Assembly (NCBI GenBank): GCA_951812925.1
Contig: OX638369.1
Location: 50,277,061-50,341,060, forward strand
From: Calliopum simillimum
Taxonomy: Eukaryota > Arthropoda > Insecta > Diptera > Lauxaniidae
DNA length: 64,000 bases
Direction of reading: 5' to 3'
Shown: positions 1 to 11,052 of the stretch, piece by piece
Layout of the letters: every line of letters starts with the position of its first letter
Position numbering within the stretch: the first letter of the stretch is position 1
Notes under the pieces: generated by a model
Told to the model about the DNA's origin: nothing
Databases searched by the model: none
What the model saw: the letters and a program-made list of their open reading frames with translations, nothing else
Position numbers and translations under genes: made by a program

Positions 1-539
1 ATCATGCTTTTGTTTAGATTTTTGAAAATTTTGCTTAAACGCTCAGACACTTTTAGGTATTTCCCATCCCATCCCACTTTTGCAATTTTAATTGATTATT
101 TCGAAAAATTTTAGGAAAAAAGAACCATTTGTTTATTTTTGAATTTTGAATTTTGATAAAAATATGAATTTTTAACATTACCGCGTAGTTCTTTTACTTT
201 GGGAAAATCTGGCAAAACACATTTTTTTTTAAAGGTGCTAAATCAGCGCATATTGGGATAGGCCGGAACTAAAAATGAGTCACATCTTTTAAATACCTTA
301 ATTTTCAAATGGTGTCTGAAGCTTACGGCTCTTTATTTGAGGATTTGTGCCAAGGTGTCTGCTATTTCAGATATTGTTTTTTGTAGCTGTTGTATATTTT
401 TGTTTATAAACGTAATAAAAGCAACAAAAAAATCTATGTTTTCAAAAATTTACTTTTATTCTGGCGATCATTATCCACCATTATTTGGAACAGACGCGTT
501 CTTTGCTATCTTGAGTCATTGTCTTGAAATGTTTATTGA
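1..539. other. AT-rich sequence, no gene seen
   Basis: I see no recognisable coding region, terminal repeat or RNA gene here. A 71-codon open stretch (337-552, plus) begins with TTG, has no protein-like character and overlaps the better-supported frame that starts at 540. Confidence 0.5.
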
Positions 540-806
540 ATGCCACAATTAGTTAAGTCGATAACTCTGCTGAGGATATCAAACAGCACTGTCATAAAAG
601 AGATTAGTGTTAACAACCAAACTTGGTGCAGATCTAACACGGACTTGTAATCTAAAATTTCGCATCTGAAGTCATGCAGATGTTTATATGGAAAACCTTC
701 ATTCACTGTTCTTCTTAGGAACGTGATTAGGTACATTGTACCAATCGCCGCTCCATTGAGATATAAGTACGATCCTGGTACCAGACAAACGTGTGCATGT
801 ATAGAC
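540..806 (+). pseudogene. Unidentified broken gene, segment 1
   Basis: An ATG at 540 opens an 89-codon frame with one internal stop (TAA at 648-650) that runs to the boundary of a hAT-like MITE at 807. The sequence is less A+T-rich than its surroundings. The frame includes a Cys-rich stretch read from 792-800 (Cys-Ala-Cys). When the mobile elements are removed at their own target-duplication boundaries, this frame continues without shift into 1410-1593 and then 3687-3778, giving 181 codons to a TGA with only the one internal stop. I do not recognise the family. The stop and the insertions make it a pseudogene. It could be a host gene, an older element's gene or another integrated sequence; its function is unknown. 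Confidence 0.55.
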
Positions 807-1401
807 TAGAGCCAGTGGCGGATCCAAGGGGGGCGAGTGATTACATTTTTTTAAAAATTATATGTAAAGATTTTAAAAACATTCTGCTATTAACTGGAAA
901 TGTAGCCAATCGGCCCCCTCTTGACTGTGCTGGATCCGCCACTGACTAGAGCTGGGCACAAATACTTTTTATCGAGGCCCGAGCCCGGCCCAATTCTACC
1001 ATATTAAGTACTACATATTGACACTCATTTTATGATTTAAAACACTTATAACTTATTGATGAAGCTAAATCAATGATTTTCAAATGAAAAAAAACAAACA
1101 TTATACATGAAGTGCTTACTTGAGTTATTTGAACGAATCTAATAAGACGTTTTGATAGTCTTGATTTACTCCATTATCATTCTCAGCCTCTCAATTATGT
1201 ATGTATATATTTTTATGTAAGAACAGAATTTTTTCCAAGTTTATGCTTCCCAACCTTCCCGTGATTTACGGGCCTTTACGGGCTTCTAGTTTTCGATCCC
1301 GCACAAAAGCCGCGTGAAACTAGATTTCATGGCCCGAGCCCGTCGCTGAAGAGCCAAAACCTACGGGTCACGAAAAATTACATGACCTGTGCGCAGCTCT
1401 A
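807..1401. mobile_element. hAT-like MITE, older, interrupted
   Basis: The terminal inverted repeats are TAGAGCTGGGCACA on the left and its near-complement at 1388-1401 (13 of 14 match). Both ends also carry subterminal GGCCCGAGCCCG blocks. The flanking 8 bp are gtatagac (799-806) and gtatcaac (1402-1409), a 6/8 target duplication typical in length for hAT elements. The left end was later hit by the MITE at 813-944, so the original element is about 455 bp. There is no coding capacity. Confidence 0.65.
813..944. mobile_element. hAT-like MITE, 132 bp, nested
   Basis: Perfect 14-bp terminal inverted repeats CAGTGGCGGATCCA are flanked by a perfect 8-bp target duplication ACTAGAGC (805-812 and 945-952). 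The duplicated target includes the first six bases of the older MITE starting at 807, so this insertion is the younger of the two. Non-autonomous and too short to encode anything. Confidence 0.9.
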
Positions 1402-1409
1402 GTATCAAC

Positions 1410-1593
1410 ATAAGTTTCCCCACGGATAATTGCGAAACCTATACAAAATTTCTGTCTTCTCTGAGTCACGAAACCCAATCACCTATTTACAATGCACTTC
1501 AAACTGTCTTCTGGCGATTTGGGCATAAACTACCGCCGGGCCATAATAAACTGGCTAGATTGGGCACACCGGTCACCCATGGTACCATATATA
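1410..1593 (+). pseudogene. Unidentified broken gene, segment 2
   Basis: Open in one frame for its whole length between two mobile elements. The frame is the same one that ends at 806 and resumes at 3687. Codon use is varied, with Pro, Gly, His and Trp codons, unlike the Phe/Lys/Asn-heavy chance frames elsewhere in the window. The product is not recognised. Confidence 0.55.
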
Positions 1594-1774
1594 TATGGGT
1601 GATTCTTAGATAACTGTGCTTTTTCGAGTTGTAAAAGTGGCAGATAATTTTTTTGGATTTTTGCAAGTTTCTTCATGCTATCTTATGTAAACACACTCTT
1701 AAAACTAATTTTTTAAGTAGATCAACTACAAGTGTGAATTTACGGCTTTGAGGTCGAAATTAAGAAATTTTGCT

Positions 1775-3501
1775 GCCACGTTTGTGACCAAATTGCCACG
1801 TTTGTGACATTTTAGCCACAGTATGGAAAAATGATGGTTTTGAAGCGTTTTGATGAGAGATATATTGCACATAATGACAAATTTACACTTCAAGACTGAT
1901 TTTGCAACAGCGTCATGTCTCCAGTGGTCCATTTTTTTAAACCCTATTGCCCTAAAGATCAACAATGGTTTCCTGTTCTCTGTTTTTATAGCCGTTTATG
2001 GTGGATTAGGATCTCCTACTTACGAATCTGATCTTGATTTTTTTCTATTACATCAGTATCCTTAGTTATCCTTGCTCAAAAGTGAAAAACTCACAATTTT
2101 GACATCTACTTAATAAAAACAGCAACAAATAAAATTAATTTTTGTCAATGGATTCAGACAGCTGAATTTATTGTCAACAAGACATAGTTTACCGTTTTTC
2201 AATTGGATTCCTAGTTTCCGAGTTATAAGCCTTTAAAAAAAGGATACCTCTCAATAACACACAAAGGATTTTCTGGACCGAAAAATTAAGAAAAATGGTA
2301 AGTTTTATTATTTTTATCAAAAATATAATTTATCACAAAAATTTTAAGCCCTTGCAGACTAAAATCGGATGAAAAAATAAGGCTCTATTGTTGATTTAGT
2401 GAATGAACAGATGAAATTTTGATTCTGTTAATTTGCAAAGCAATAGTTTAGTAGGGTCATTCACTAAATCTAGCATAGAACTGTCATTTTTTATGCGATT
2501 ATGGTCTGCAAGGTCACGAAATTTTTGTAATTAAATATGTTATTGATAAAAATAATAAAACTTGATTTTTTGTAACTTTTGGGTCTCGAAAAATCTTTTG
2601 TATGTTATCGCTTCTAACTCAAAAGCTGGGAATCCAATTGAAAAACGGTAAATTATGTCTTGTTGACAATAAATTTGGCTGTCTGAATCCATTGACAAAA
2701 ATTAATTTTACTTGTTGTTGTTTTTGTTCTATAGCTTTAAGTAGATGTCAAAACAGTGATTTTTTCACTTTTGAGCAAGGATAACTCAGGATTCTGATGG
2801 TGTAGAAAAATTTTTGTATTAAAAACATAATTAATAGCCTTCAACTTAACATCTGTATACTCAAACTTTATATCGAAATATGTTTTTTGCAGACTGATAA
2901 AAAGTGCCACGTTTGTGACATTTTTGATGCGCCACGTTTGTGACATTTTTGTAGTTTATCGCTCATTGTATAGCACGCGTTTGAGTTCAAGATTTTTCCG
3001 ATAGAATTTGGGGTCATGTATGCAAATCCTACAAAAAAATTGTTTCATGCATAAAATAAAATGTACTACCTGCGAGTGCCGAGTGCCACGTTTGTGACCA
3101 TAATTTAAAAAAAAAATTGCTTTTGTTTATAAACTGCCCTATAAAACGCAAACAGATTTCTTTTTGGACTCGTCTTGACATGATGACCTTTGGGTGATGG
3201 ATAGTGATCAGATCTTATGCATATATATATATTGCAATTTATTGACTGAAACAGTAGTACCATGCAGTAGTAGCATAATGCTTTCAAGAAATTTTTTTTT
3301 TCCAAAACTAGGGGACAGTTTTCAATTCAAAATTGTGCCCTCTAAAAATTATTTAAAACTGCAGATGAGCTCATAATATTGTAGCCTTAAGCACTTACTT
3401 AATATGTGTGGTAACTTGTTTTCTGTTCTATTTCCGTTTTTTGGTCGTTTTTCATCGTTTTGTGTATAAAAAGTAGGGGTTGGACATGCCACGTTTGTGA
3501 C
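1775..3501 (+). repeat. Six dispersed copies of GCCACGTTTGTGAC
   Basis: The exact 14-mer occurs at 1775, 1795, 2906, 2931, 3085 and 3488, all on the plus strand and all within the TIR element at 1594-3684. Most copies extend to TGCCACGTTTGTGACA. The core is weakly palindromic. The role is unknown; protein-binding sites in or near the ends of a transposon are one possibility. Confidence 0.9.
2030..2800. repeat. Internal long inverted repeat (foldback core)
   Basis: The left arm (about 2030-2420) and right arm (about 2455-2800) are diverged reverse complements. For example, the block reading ATCCTTGCTCAAAAGTG near 2070 returns inverted near 2770, and GGATTCAGACAGC near 2150 returns near 2680. 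Together they would form a hairpin of roughly 350-bp arms inside the element at 1594-3684. Confidence 0.8.
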
Positions 3502-3686
3502 ATTTGGGGTATATTTGCAAACTTTCAAAGTAGACCAATAAATATTTGGTGGTAAAATTGATACGCTCTATTAAAAAAGCATAGTTTCTAACTTATAGCA
3601 TAATTTTTTGTGAAAAAAAAGCCTACTGTATAGGTGAAATCGCCAGAGGACAAAAAAAGTACAGTTATCTGAGAATCACCCATATA

Positions 3687-3778
3687 GTCCTATTATGGCT
3701 TTTACAACTCATCACCTGTTGAAGTATCCAAGCGGGGACAATGCGTTCGCGACTATGCCTCAAATGATACATAGATGA
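3687..3778 (+). pseudogene. Unidentified broken gene, segment 3
   Basis: Directly after the right TA flank of the element at 1594-3684, the frame of segments 1 and 2 continues for 30 codons to a TGA at 3776-3778. A second in-frame stop follows five codons later, so this may be the true end or a decayed point. The product is not recognised. Confidence 0.5.
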
Positions 3779-4590
3779 ACTGCTAGGCAGTAACAGGAGC
3801 TGATCAACAAATCAGTGGTACGGCTGTATTGGCTTTTGAAATTAAGTATCTGTAAATCGAGTCCTTCATTACACTTCGAAAATTCCTTCAACACGGTGTC
3901 AAACGCCTAACTTTCAACCATGACCGACCATTTTTCAGCAGTTTGTTTTCTGCGACCGCTGTCGTCTGTGGCAGAACGTTTTTCTTTAGTCCGACCATGA
4001 TCTGCTGCACAACCGCACTTCCCTTTTGAAAGAGGGCAGGGTAAGATTCTCATATAAATTACTCTTCGGACGATTTTTCGATGTACACAATCTCAAGTAG
4101 TCTGGCCCTACGCCGTTTGTTAGCGCTGATATCTAGCCCCAGCTTTTCGAACTTCATATCCACACCGACCTTTTGAGTTTTTTAGTCGCAGAGGGCGTGC
4201 AAATAATGCAAATAATCACACTGCCATCAGCTTTTATGGTATGACTGCGGATCGGCTTAAATCCTTAGATGCAGGCACCTAGTGTCGGTGTCACCTCTTC
4301 TGCATGGTCTTATTAACCACTACTTGTAACGTCATCTTTGGGTTTACGCCGCGGACCATAACAGACCAGTTTGGTGCGAATTTCAGCACATCTTGAGAAT
4401 TTTTACTCACCATAACTCCCTATATGATTTATATTTGCAGACATTTGAGCTATAGTCTGATTAACCGTTGCTTGATGTGTTTTGATGCCTAGAATACGAG
4501 TATGACTCGTAACGATTGATTTCAATGTGGGGCGCTCCATCGGAATGTTATCCATCTATAACGACCTCTTACTCTTCGTACGCGGCATAC
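3779..4590 (-). pseudogene. Decayed coding-like sequence, unidentified
   Basis: This stretch is clearly less A+T-rich than most of the window. On the minus strand a 50-codon ATG frame lies at 4403-4555. It is preceded in frame by a TAG and ten more codons from an ATG at 4588, and followed by about 30 further codons after one stop. Another protein-like frame starts with ATG near 4166 and runs about 33 codons with many Lys, Arg and Glu codons. Plus-strand open pieces also exist near 3790-4025. I cannot say which strand was coding. No family is recognised, and no transposon ends are visible. Confidence 0.35.
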
Positions 4591-5239
4591 TTACCAGGTT
4601 TGTGTGCTTGGGTTTTTTGTTTTGTTATTTAAACTGTCTTGGACGCACATTTTTTGAAAAGAGTAAGCTCAAAAATATGTAAAACCAAAAATACCATATT
4701 ATGGTTTTATTGTAGCCTTTAATAATCTTGCTGCATCAATTATTTTGTTTGGTTTTTGAATCTCCCTCTTTTAATGTTAATGGAAATTTGTTAATGTTGT
4801 AGAACAGGAAACAATTAAATTTTTATTGTTTTGGAACAAAATATAATTATATCATTTTATTACCAATCATGTGCATTTGTATCAAATTGCTTGATTGTGT
4901 GAGCTTCCTGTCCAATGTTTTACATACACCAACAAAATTACGAAAGCAAAGAAGACAACACAACAAAAAAGGATGACTTTTGTGTCAGCGTTTCGGGTTT
5001 TGGGATCTGCCACAGGTCATCGTAATCAGCCTACATGAAGGATAACTTTCAAACATATTATGTTTCCTAATTAGCATAGATTAGTGCTTACAGCTTCGTT
5101 TCGTCTCGCAAAAAAAGCTCGCGAACAAAATTGTATGCAAGAAAAGTTTAAAGTCAAAAGATTACTTAAACACAGAGATATATTTCTGTAACAACAAAAC
5201 CATAAGAATTTTTTACTTTAATTTATTTCCCCTTCTTTT
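4591..5239. other. AT-rich spacer, nothing recognised
   Basis: No terminal repeats, coding relic or RNA gene seen. Confidence 0.5.
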
Positions 5240-5243
5240 GATT

Positions 5244-5722
5244 CTAAACAAATTTATGCTTTATGCTAATAGTCCAGTAATATAAGACTTTCTTATCAAA
5301 AAAATTAGAACCAGTAAGTTTTAATTGGATTCTCTCTATTTTGGTGTTTAAAAACAAATGCCAAAAATCAACCCCGAGATCACTGCTGCATAAAAAGTTA
5401 TTGTATTTCAAATGTTTTATATGGAATCCTTGGTAAAGTTTTTTGGGATTTTTCATATAAATTTGCATAAATCGTATGTGATGGTGAATTTCAACAAGTC
5501 TCAATTGTGTTTCATTTAAAAATTTCATGCCAAGCGTCACAGGAATTGAATTGACCCTCTTAAATTTCCAAGGCCAAAACCAATAAAAATGGCAATAACA
5601 AGAGGAATATTTGCAACCGTTAAAAGTGCAAAAACAACAACTTTATTTTTCAAATTTTGGCCAGCTTTTTTGATTTTCTGACCAATGTGCGTCGGCTGGT
5701 CATAGAATTTATGCAACAGGTT
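5244..5722 (-). pseudogene. Possible decayed membrane-protein fragment
   Basis: On the minus strand, 5540-5722 is open for 61 codons. It reads as a basic segment (Lys-rich) followed by about 20 hydrophobic residues including VANIPLVIAIFIGFGLG, a good single membrane-spanning segment. Seven codons of the same frame (TVDPNKK) lie upstream of a TGA at 5723-5725. A second frame continues from the same point for about 98 codons (5244-5540) in another phase, which would fit a frameshift, though that part looks less protein-like. I do not recognise the family. It could be a decayed exon or chance. Confidence 0.3.
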
Positions 5723-5759
5723 TCACTTCTTGTTTGGATCGACAGTTAAAAAAACTAAC

Positions 5760-6430
5760 GAATGAAGAACATCTTCACGAAAAAATCATTATGAACTTTT
5801 CTTTGAAAAGTTGTATTCTTTTTAAATGGTCGTATTCGCCTAAGTTTGCTCTTTCACGGGATATACACAAAACTGTTTAGAAAGTACTCTCTTACGATAC
5901 AAGTCATACTACAGACAAAGAAGAGGATACGCCACCAGTAAATATTAATATAATAGATTCTCCTTGCAATTATGAAACTTGTTTGAAACCAAAAAGAGAA
6001 CAAAAAAATAAAAATGAAGCAGTCTAATATAGATATGCATTGTTATGTATATCAACTAAAGTTTAAAATTATTTGAACAACATTAGTTATTACATTTACC
6101 AAGCTTGTATTATATATTCCAGCATAGTACATGCATACATATACTCAGAATTTCTTAAATTATTATCATTAAATTATTTTATTGAAATATGTCTGTCTAT
6201 TGTCATATACATACAAACAAGCATAAATTGCTGTAAGCTAAGCGAAAAAATTGCGCAGTATTGTGATAATCGTAAGGCGGATTTTAAATTGCATTCTATG
6301 AGATAGGTATATGTATAAGTAAGTGCCATTAAGAATAAAATAAAAGTTACATGGGTGTTTCTACAAAAAAGCCGTAATTTCGACTTAAAAAAACAAAACA
6401 AAATAAAAAACCTCTCTATATTGAACATAA
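5760..6430. other. AT-rich spacer, nothing recognised
   Basis: Low-complexity A+T-rich DNA. The frames at 6073-6306 and 6174-6545 overlap on opposite strands and show no protein character. Confidence 0.5.
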
Positions 6431-6431
6431 A

Positions 6432-6570
6432 AAATGAGCCAGTAAGGGTGCTACCTTCAGCTAGGTCAAAAATTAAATACCCTACACTGCAGCATTTTAA
6501 AATTGTACAGCATTTTAAATATTTTGCTTGAATGGGAGGTGCCACGCCCTGTTGTCACCTCATTTTCAAA
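6432..6570 (-). mobile_element. INE-1-like element fragment
   Basis: The blocks 'ccagtaagggtgctacctt', 'aaataccctacac' and 'gggaggtgccacgccc' match, in inverted order, the 3' part of the elements at 41985-42640 and 63230-64000. This is a short 3' end fragment in reverse orientation. Confidence 0.6.
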
Positions 6571-7591
6571 ATAAAATTTCAAGTATTTTCCGTTCAAGGT
6601 ATTGTCTGTAATGTGTTGAAACGAAAAAAAAAAATCAAAAAATTTGTGTAGCTCATTGAGAGAAATAGGAACTTATACCACGGTAAAGGCATGCTTGTCT
6701 GAACAAATGATTCGTATTGAAGACGAAAATAAAAACTTAATAATAACCACTTTTGCGGGACAAAAACATTTAGTACAAATATTCAGCAATGCGAATCAGT
6801 GGAACTTTTCAATGTTAAGTTTTATTTATTGTGAACCAAGGGTAGTAAGTCAAATAAGATCCAGATCCAAAATGAACGATAAAGCTGCTGTTTCGTTGCA
6901 CAATTTCAAATTTTTAAGATTCAAAATTAGGGGATCGCAAAATTACGTCTTTTTTATGAAATTTACTTTATATAATCTTTTAAATGGTTGGCATAATTCC
7001 ATGTCTTGAACAAATGTATGTATGTATAGCTCGACTCAAAATTTTGCAGATTAAAGTTTTGAGTTCGATTTTGTTTAATGTGAATTTTTTTTTTTTTGTT
7101 TTTTTTTTTGTTTTTTTTAAATTTTTATGCGCGCCAATTCTTTAATTCTTTTGTTTACTTTCTATTTTCTTTTGATAATAACTTTAACTTGGTCTTTTCT
7201 TTAAATACTTTATAGCGCTTATTAAACACTGCTTACTTATTGATTTTCCTAGCATACTTTTGGGCATTTATTTTTAATATTTTGCACACATAATGTATGC
7301 AAAGCATCGCCCAACTGACATTTTATGAATGAAATTTTAATAATGACGGGTTCTGAATAGTAATCAGTGATAAAAATGATTTTTATGGTTTTGCTCTGAT
7401 TTTCAAGATATTTATTTTTAAAAATTCATTGAGCGCATATGAAATCCATTTCTAAAATTAAAAAAAAAAAAAAAAAATTATTTTATCTTTGAAACGGTAA
7501 TGGTAATATTTCCAAAAGTTATAGGAATTTACAACATGCCGTATGAGTAACATTAAACTAATATTAGAAGATAAAATCTCTTATTATATTT
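6571..7591. other. Spacer with T-rich and A-rich runs
   Basis: A 121-codon open stretch at 6644-7009 (plus) begins with TTG and has no recognised motif; I do not call it a gene. T-runs lie near 7088-7120 and an A-run near 7460-7477. Confidence 0.4.
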
Positions 7592-9524
7592 AGTACCAGG
7601 AGACCGATCCCTGCTCGGTCAACAATCTAATCTTATTATTTTAGTTGATGTTATTATTCATAGCTATTTTTTTGTGATGGAATTCATACCTTTTCACCTC
7701 CAATGTTCATGCTTTCAAAATGATAAATTAACCGATGAGAAGATAAAAAGATAAAATTTGGAAAGTGTGGAATGGTATAGAAAAATATCAAAAAATTAAA
7801 TAAATGGGATATGGCACTCACCCAAAATATTTCGTCTATTGTATGGGGGCTGAATTATCTTATCTTCAAAAGATCTTACCTCGGAAAGTAAAAGACCTAT
7901 TGGAAAAAACCCAAGGATGTTTTGATAAGGAAGAGTGTGGCTATTAAACGCCATTAATAAAAAGGATTTCACCTTTTCTTGTAGACATGCAATTCAGACT
8001 GAACACAGCGTTTTCTTCAACTTCAAGCAAAGATATTTTAAAATCTTGCAGGTATAATAACAGTGCTGCTAATGAAGACTGATTCAGCGTAAAAAAGTAC
8101 ATTAGACTGCATATTAAAAATAAAAAGTTCATTCCATTTTTTTATTGTGCCTGAGTTATTAACTAAAATTTTTATTTTGGTAAAGAGTGGTCGTGGTAAT
8201 TGTTGAACAAAGCCCACTTTTCGGTATGCTTTAGATACTCATGTTCCAGATCCGCATACCAAATTTTATCAAAATACGTTGTAGCATTTGCGAGAAATAG
8301 CATTTTATTTGTTTTTCTTGTATGGGAGGTTCCACGCGCACCGGCGACATTTTGCCCATTTCACCTACTTTTGTTTGTATAAAAGGCATTTGCCAGCAAT
8401 AGCTGTGTACCAAATTCCATCAAAAAATGTTGTACCATTTGCGAGAAATAACATTTAACGTGTTTTACTTGTATGGAAGATTCCACGCCCATTGGCGATA
8501 TTTTCTCTACTTTCAGTTCGTAGGTGCCTAAAAGCAAGTAGACTCCCTTACGTTAAATTCAGAAAGATTGCTTTAGTAGTTTTCTTTTCATAGCGTTTTA
8601 TATTTTTATGGGCGGTGCCACGCCCTTCATCGAGTCTTTCCGATATAACGGCATATCACATATTAATACTTGTTTTCAAGGGTACAATCTCTTAAATTTT
8701 CATTAAAATTGTTGAAGTCGTTCTCGAGTAATATTGAATCAAAATTTTCAACGGTTAAAAAGGGGGCGTGGTACTTCTTCGATACCGCCCATTTTTTGGT
8801 TATCACAAGGCATTAATAAGCAGTACCTACATACCAAATTTCATTAAAATATCTTGTAATATTTGCGAGAAATAGCATTTAGCGTATTTTGCTTGTATGG
8901 GAGGTTCCACGCGTAACGGCAATATTTCGCCCACTTTCAGAACAGAGATGCCTTTTAGCAATTACGCACCTCACAGTTAATTTTAGAATGTTTGCTTTAT
9001 TATTTTTCTTTTTATACCGTTTTATATTTTTGTGGGCGGTGCCACGCCCTTCAACGAGTTTTCCCAATATAACAGCGTATCACATATTAATTCCTGTTTG
9101 CAGAGGTAACATCTCCAAAATTTTCATTAAAATTGTTGGAGTCGTTTTCGAGTAATATTGAATCAAATTTTTTAAGGGCTGAAAAGTGGGCGTGGCACTT
9201 CTTCGATTCCGCCCACTTTTTGTCCGTTACATAGTATTGTTTATCCGTACCCGCTCACCGAATTTCATTCAAATACCTTGTATGGTTTGCGAGTTATGAG
9301 TTAATCAAATTTAAAATTTAAGGCTGTGCCACGCCCTCTGGTGAGCATCTACAAAGTTCACACCTAGCTCATTCTTCATTGTATGCTAATATCTAACACT
9401 ATTCCAAGTTTCACTGAAATCGCTGTAGCCGTTTTCGAGAAAAAATATTGGCACAGAAATAAGTACAAAGAAACAAAAAAACAAAAAACAAACATACAAT
9501 TTTAGCTCGTATAAGAAGAGAAGA
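7592..9524 (+). mobile_element. Interspersed element, copy A
   Basis: Starts with AGTACCAGGAGACCGATCCC and ends near TCGTATAAGAAGAGAAGA. It matches 43833-45609 in order and orientation. The body has repeated modules of 'ttgtatgggaggttccacgc', 'gtgggcggtgccacgccc' and 'gtgggcgtggcac', with an imperfect tandem period near 420 bp here (modules near 8610 and 9030). These GC-box modules resemble INE-1/DINE-1-type dipteran repeats, but the exact family is uncertain. The frames inside it are not coding. Confidence 0.75.
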
Positions 9525-9629
9525 ATTACTAGCTGTTTTACCCGGCGTTGCACGGGTTTTAATAAAAATCCAGATTGCACAAAAAAGCTAATAACGAAAA
9601 CTTTTTTTTATTTTATTTTTTAAAACAAT

Positions 9630-10525
9630 GTGCCACAAACAGAAGTATCGCAAAATATTAAAAAATACATTGAAGAAATCGGTAAATGTTCAAAAGTTTC
9701 GAAAAATATTGAAAAACATCTAAAATATCGGTTAAGGCCCAAATGTATCGAAAAACATCAAATATATCGGCAAAAGTCTAAAAGTATAGAAGAACATCTA
9801 AAGAATAGATAAAAGTCCAAATATAATGAAAAACATCCAAAATATCGGTAAAAGTCCAAAAGTTTTGAAAAATATTGAAAAACATCTAAAATATCGGTAA
9901 AGGTCCAAAAATGTCGAAAAACATTATCGGTAAAAGTCCAAAATTATTGGAAAACATTGAAGAAATCGGCGAAAGTCCAAATACATATATCGAAAAATAT
10001 TCATTATATCGAAAAAGGGTCCAAAAGTTTCGGAAAATATTGAAACACAACGAAGAAACCGGTAAAGTCCAAGTTTGTAGAAAAACATCCAAAATATCGG
10101 TTAAAGTTCAAAAACGTCGAAAAACATCCTATATATCGCTAAAGGTCTGAAAGTTTTGCAAAATATTGAAACACATCGAAGAAATCGGCAAAAGTCTAAG
10201 TTTATCGAAAAACATCCAAAATATCGGTAAAATTAGAAAAAAAAAATCGAAAAACATCCTATATATCGGTATAAGCCCAAAAGTTTTGAAAAATATTGAA
10301 ACACATTGAAGAAATCGGTAGAAGTCTAAAAACAAAACATCCAATATATCGATCCAAAATCAAAAGTTTCGAAAAATAGTGAAATATGTACATCGAAGAA
10401 ATTGGTCAAATTCAAAGTGTTTCGAAAAACATCTAAAATATCGAAAAAAGTCAAAAAGAATTGAAAAATATTGAAAACATGTAAAACATCGTTAAAAGTC
10501 CAAAAATATTGAAAATATTGAGTTG
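9630..10525. repeat. Degenerate minisatellite array
   Basis: About 0.9 kb of imperfect tandem units built from the blocks GAAAAACATCCAAAATATCGG, GTAAAAGTCCAAAAG and TTTTGAAAAATATTGAAA. Unit length varies around 40-75 bp through loss or gain of blocks. The open frames read through it on both strands reflect the repeat and should not be taken as genes. Confidence 0.85.
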
Positions 10526-10529
10526 GCAT

Positions 10530-11052
10530 CACTGACGAAATCACTCTCATTTATGCTCTCATCAACAACACAACATCAAGAATAAAAAAAAAAACAGTAA
10601 ATGAAAGAGACGGAAAAAACAACAACAACAACACATAACTCATGGCGCAGCAAGCTATAGCGTCTGAAATGCAAACGATCATTTTCATGCAAGCATTGAA
10701 TTTTTTTTTCAACAACTTCATACTAAAAAAAGAAAGGTTTATCTTATAAAAAGCAAAAAAAATAAGTATACAATCCCGTTTGTTATTACACGTAGAAGGT
10801 TTTAAAAAAAAAATTATTAAAATCGGTTCGGTATATTTTGCATCAAATCGTTACATAGGGTTTTCATATAAGCAATTTTATATAAATAGTATAGATATAT
10901 ATTTATTATATTTATTTATTTATTATATTTATTTCTCTACTTTATGCGATCGTGAAAATTCAATAAGTTAGAAAAATTTAAAAATATTTAAATATACGAC
11001 TGTTTCTTTAGAATCTCAACGAACGATTTTTGTTGATCTTGCCAATAGCCGG
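10530..11052. other. AT-rich spacer, nothing recognised
   Basis: Simple A- and AAC-rich stretches and short T/A repeats near 10900; no gene or element ends seen. Confidence 0.5.

Larger units (their letters stand above)
1594..3684. mobile_element. TIR element with TA target, about 2.1 kb
   Basis: The terminal inverted repeats begin TATGGGTGATTCT and match over about 31 bp with two mismatches (1594-1624 against 3654-3684). The flanks are TA on both sides (1592-1593 and 3685-3686), as expected for Tc1/mariner-type targets. The interior holds a long inverted repeat centred near 2430 and six direct copies of a 14-bp motif. No transposase frame is visible, so it is non-autonomous. It sits inside a broken reading frame. 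Confidence 0.75.

Noticed and set aside
540..3778. Naming the broken gene as a viral or host family
   Set aside because: The residues looked protein-like, but I could not tie them to any family with confidence, so no name is given.
6174..6545. 123-codon minus-strand frame
   Set aside because: Runs out of an INE-1-like fragment into AT-rich DNA and overlaps another open frame on the opposite strand.
6644..7009. 121-codon plus-strand open frame
   Set aside because: Starts with TTG, no recognised motif, and the frame on either side is AT-rich; chance cannot be excluded.
9630..10525. Possible CRISPR-like array
   Set aside because: No constant repeat with unique spacers; the blocks themselves repeat, and the DNA is clearly eukaryotic in character.
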